A stretch of DNA of 64,000 nt from Salinibacterium sp. TMP30 (GTDB lineage: Bacteria; Actinomycetota; Actinomycetes; Actinomycetales; Microbacteriaceae). Location: contig NZ_CP151642.1 in the NCBI RefSeq assembly GCF_038397785.1, forward strand, positions 2,480,001-2,544,000. Direction: 5' to 3'. The position numbers and the translations under genes were made by a program. Shown here piece by piece: positions 62,901-64,000 of the stretch (positions are counted from its first letter, which is position 1; every line of letters starts with the position of its first letter). The notes below the pieces were generated by a model. The model made no database searches. It saw only the letters and a list, made by a program, of their open reading frames with translations, and was not told where the DNA came from.

Positions 62901-64000
62901 AGCAGCGGATCTGTGAGAGTGACATCGCTGAGCGTTACGTTTCCGCTATTGCGCACGGTGAAGGAGTAGTTGACCGTGTCGCCTTCGAATCCAGCAGCTC
63001 CCGGCGCAAGCTCGCCGTTCTTTGTCACAGTGACGGAACCACTCGCAGCTTCTGTTGCAACATCGATCGGACCGACCGAAGCGCTCACCGCGCCCGTTGG
63101 TGACGTCGCCACAACGTCCGCGCTGTTGCGCACATACCCAAGGTCAACATCATCCTGTGTTAGCTCATAGGTAGCGGTCGCCGTCGCAACCCCGTTGGGA
63201 GCAAGCTCCCCGGAGGCGCCAGGCCACGAGTAAGCCAGAGTGGAAAGTCCAACGAGCGGGTCGGCGATCGTCACACCGGTAACGGTCGTGTTGCCCGCGT
63301 TGCGCACGGTGAAGACGTAGCTCACGAGATCACCCAAGCGGGCGCCATCCGGAGTAGTGCCTGCTTTGTCGATCGTGATCGATGATTCGCGTGTTTCGGT
63401 GGGGGTCACCGCTGCAGCAGAGTACTCAAAGTATTCGGTTCCCGCGGGCGTCACACCAATTGCCTCAGCAGTGTTGCTGACTTCACCGGCGTCCACATCG
63501 GCTTGCGTGACCGTGTAGGTAGCTGTGGCACTCGCACTTTCGCCAGGGGCAAGCACCCGATCGACACCGGGCCACACGATCGCTGGAGCGCTTACGCCCG
63601 GGAGCGAATCGAGCAAGACCACACCGGTGAACGTGACGTTGCCGGAGTTAGTGATGCTGAACGTGTAGTCGATCACATCGCCGGCCTCGCCCGGCTGGCC
63701 ACCCAGCTTGCCAGTCTTCACCACGGTCAGATCCGGGGCCGGGGTTAGTGCAAGGGTCGCCGAAGCTGGCTCGAGTACCGCCGAACCCGTGGGCGGAAGC
63801 GCCGAAGCATTGACGGTGTTGACGAGCGATCCAGCGTCAATGTCACTCTGAGCGAGGGCGTACGTCGCAGTCGCTGTCACCACATCGGTCGGATTGAGGA
63901 GACCGGGCGTGCCACTCGGCCAGGTGCCGAAGGTGACCGCGGTGAGCCCCGGTAGTTGATCAATGAGGTCCACGGATGTCAGTGAGACGTTGCCATCATT
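56930..64000 (-). CDS. giant DUF11-repeat, sortase-anchored surface protein, 5' end outside window
   Basis: At least 2,357 residues; the frame is open to the right edge, so the signal peptide and true start are not seen. It is a tandem array of 20 visible beta-sandwich domains (the first cut), each 114-120 residues, of the DUF11/DUF7507 conserved-repeat type. Each carries GDxxxYxFxxxNxGNVTLxxVxxxDPLxGL, a WPG loop, LAPGxxxTATATYxLTQADVDxGxVxNxA, and a closing xxTKSG. I see no cysteine in the visible part. The C-terminus has a sorting signal: LSYTG, a hydrophobic helix and a basic tail (ARRRQRQ). Very likely a long stalk or adhesin on the cell wall. Confidence 0.92.
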   Translation of the reverse strand, partial: NDGNVSLTSVDLIDQLPGLTAVTFGTWPSGTPGLLNPTDVVTATATYALAQSDIDAGSLVNTVNASALPPTGSAVLEPASATLALTPAPDLTVVKTGKLGGQPGEAGDVIDYTFSITNSGNVTFTGVVLLDSLPGVSAPAIVWPGVDRVLAPGESASATATYTVTQADVDAGEVSNTAEAIGVTPAGTEYFEYSAAAVTPTETRESSITIDKAGTTPDGARLGDLVSYVFTVRNAGNTTVTGVTIADPLVGLSTLAYSWPGASGELAPNGVATATATYELTQDDVDLGYVRNSADVVATSPTGAVSASVGPIDVATEAASGSVTVTKNGELAPGAAGFEGDTVNYSFTVRNSGNVTLSDVTLTDPLLNLSALTYTWPTATDGELAPGQSATAVASYVLTQADVDAGGVDNTVTADANMPAGGTVRDTASETVIVAAAPVLSPVKSGINLDGGVGEVGDTIQYTLTVTNNGNVTLYDGRLLDPLPGLSVPVITWPDPAKPGEVPVGEAVVGVATYQLTQEDVDRGFISNIADMSAETPDRVLVVETSNEVIVPTVLAAPSITVTKVGTPRASAEVGDTIDYEFQILNSGNVTLDTVTLSDPLPDLSGLAIVWPTPASPNVLAPGEVATASATYVVTQADVDAGSIINIASAEGSDPDDTAVTDDSEPNTVPTESIRATVELTKSGVLADPARADEGDIVNWSYELANTSNVTLTAVEIVDALPAISGITYGWPGAPGILEPGQSVTATATSVLTQPRIDSGSVASEATGSGTPPRGGDVSDTASAAVVLAQQPAMAVTKSGALNGVGNTGDTIDYSFGITNTGNVTLTLIDLVDAFAGVSAPAFSWPGTPGTLQPGQTVTATADYTITQTDVDRGSVSNIATASGKPPLSDTISVSTAVTETAVASANPALLLTKSSTTGASASVGDIVTYSFELLNDGNVTIDQISFADPLVGLSALVVDWPGANGVLAAGETATATATYAITQADVDLGRVDNAATANGTSPADAAVVSNTATESTLTDTAEPSIVVAKSGAIEPGATGFAGDTINFNFTLSNSGNQTLTDVELVDGLAGVSALTYSWPTAAAGTLAPGEIVSATARYVLTQNDIDSGSVINTVRGDATPSSGTEISEPSVATVPIIAAGSLEALKLGELRAGGIGKVGDWVDYRLEIANTGNVTLHDGELRDPLPGLSIPVITWPNPTQPGTVRPGETVVGEASVQLTQADIDLGYISNIADVGATDPQGVDVAARSNEVIVETVQPQSSMTLAKSGQVTVSGEDGLGGTVGFEFLVRNTGNVTIGSISVTDPLPGMTTPVVNWPTATETLAPNETVTATASYVIRQSDVDRGFVENTANASSVPVRGAAISTTSNIAVVPTEEPSVLVDITNSGAVTDPGPATAGDTVTWNYTFTNSGNVTLSGVTLSDFIGSLPVADYTWPGTVGELAPGQSVTAVRVQALTQADIDSGAVQSIVTGEGTPTVGAAATASAPATVTLADAGLLEVRKSSELAVAGENGPGDTVNYTIEVQNIGNVTLRSVTISDSIPNVSIDSIAWPAASGVLAPGQTATASATYALEQDDVDRGYVDNTASARGETPNSSAVTASSTVDRLMTEAANPSITAQKSGVLTSGTGGVGSEIVYSFIVTNTGNVTLRLVEVLDPLIAVVPSDLTFPSATGILGPGQQAVGSVIYTLTQADIDNGKVINTATAVGTAPNGVEVTGVSNTVENPTEPAAPSILTTQSAALATAATGLLGDTIDYNFTLTNNGNVTLTGVVLSNTIAGLTGFTYTWPDVANPGTLAPGESLTVTATRTVSQADVDAGEVRNVATGTGSSPSATAVSDDSAVTVVPLIAADSTLSITKAGTVRGGGAATVGSWIDYTFTVNNTGETTIGEVTIADPKVGTTTISYGAWPAAIGVLAPGEQVAATASYQVTQTEFDAGSATNTAGVTGFDPRGDAIDVSSNTVVTPTALGSPDIAITKTQVLASGAPSRAGDTVEFAFEVTNEGDVTLSGVTIADNQTNLSTITITIIWPGAAGVLAPGQSATATATYVLTQNDVDSGFIGSTASASGTPAVGAAVVDTALGSTAIAEDPSMTIAKTSSLATYAQQGATVNYRIEVRNTGNVTLTAVSVSDMKPGLSALSYTWPGTPGQLTPGQSVVATATYVITQADVDVEETTNEATVNAEAPSGAIAPVSDTNVLAIPNVANIDLRLSAAFAAGQKGFPGDVVIFTYVATNTGTLPLTNVTMSDLRSGLSALRYGAWPGATGALAPGESITATANYVIQERDAGTMLYETATVTSTELDSGDPVFATAQTSLQLPTKALSYTGSDPRGTLATGLGTLLAGLALILLARRRQRQENS
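56933..63358 (-). repeat. six-domain higher-order repeat in the giant surface protein
   Basis: Three blocks of six domains each: 61253-63358 (domains 3-8), 59138-61252 (9-14) and 56933-59137 (15-20). Domains six apart resemble each other more than neighbours do. For example, domains 5 and 11 both read PLPGLSxPVITWP with xxYISNIAD or FISNIAD, and domains 7 and 13 share Trp in NWSY/TWNY. Domain lengths 117, 120, 118, 116 repeat exactly in domains 4-7 and 10-13. Confidence 0.7.
57032..57046 (-). other. sortase sorting motif LSYTG
   Basis: LSYTG stands in place of the standard LPXTG, followed by a hydrophobic stretch (LGTLLAGLALILL) and Arg-rich tail. Pro at position two is replaced by Ser. No sortase gene lies in the window. 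Confidence 0.7.

Noticed and set aside
1-64000. GGATGCC/GGCATCC over-use as a possible strand-biased or uptake motif
   Set aside because: The hexamer looks roughly two-fold enriched by eye but is balanced on both strands and follows Ala-Asp and Gly-Ile codon use; I cannot quantify it without a computation.
1-64000. tRNA, rRNA, CRISPR, insertion sequence, prophage
   Set aside because: No cloverleaf-like sequence, regular spacer array, transposase or phage gene was seen; codon use is even across the window.

Overview
The window is chromosomal DNA of a high-GC Gram-positive, most likely a member of the Microbacteriaceae (Actinobacteria). The evidence is the gene repertoire: PurS/PurQ/small PurL, DUF3073 beside purM, an actinorhodopsin-type light-driven pump, a FurA-KatA pair, and many GTG starts. 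A second sign is that at least fourteen genes have a -10-like TANNNT hexamer exactly six bases before the start codon, the signature of leaderless transcripts. Genes are tightly packed with many ATGA or GTGA overlaps. I see no tRNA, rRNA, CRISPR array, insertion sequence or prophage. The genus cannot be fixed from this window.

Layout. 1-2.3 kb: tryptophan 2,3-dioxygenase coupled to an amidohydrolase that runs off the left edge, then a small two-gene membrane-protein operon. 2.3-9.2 kb: a DEAD-box helicase with a repetitive Arg-rich N-terminus, a four-helix membrane protein and an RND exporter. 9.2-16.3 kb: a MocR regulator divergent from YczE, pseudouridine catabolism (kinase and glycosidase), a paired Fluc/CrcB fluoride channel, an FAD monooxygenase and DUF3073. 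16.4-24.6 kb: purM/purF and purD-purC with conserved neighbours, then a small protein preceded by a possible leader peptide, and a decayed SDR fragment. 24.6-31.5 kb: a lone peptide-binding lipoprotein divergent from an M24 peptidase - M20 peptidase - Lrp regulator - aminotransferase operon, which together look like a peptide and amino-acid scavenging module; a broken VOC gene follows. 31.5-36.3 kb: oxidoreductase, serine hydrolase, YceI and an MFS transporter. 36.3-42.6 kb: purS-purQ, membrane proteins, MscS, DUF2254, GNAT and TSUP. 42.7-51.4 kb: catalase and FurA, purL, a redoxin, chorismate mutase, an EamA exporter, GNAT and purA. 51.4-52.8 kb: a MarR regulator divergent from a DTE-type rhodopsin across an overlapping-palindrome operator. 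52.9-56.4 kb: a protealysin-like M4 protease with an emfourin-like inhibitor, a DadA-like oxidase and a SpoU methyltransferase. 56.5-64 kb: a lipoprotein and a giant (more than 2,350 residues) sortase-anchored repeat protein whose N-terminus lies beyond the right edge.

Eight de novo purine genes (purM, purF, purD, purC, purS, purQ, purL, purA) are scattered through 17.7-51.3 kb in five separate transcription units. The most notable items are the higher-order six-domain periodicity of the giant surface protein, the MarR/rhodopsin intergenic palindromes, the protease/inhibitor pair with its own leaderless promoter, and the uniform leaderless promoter geometry.
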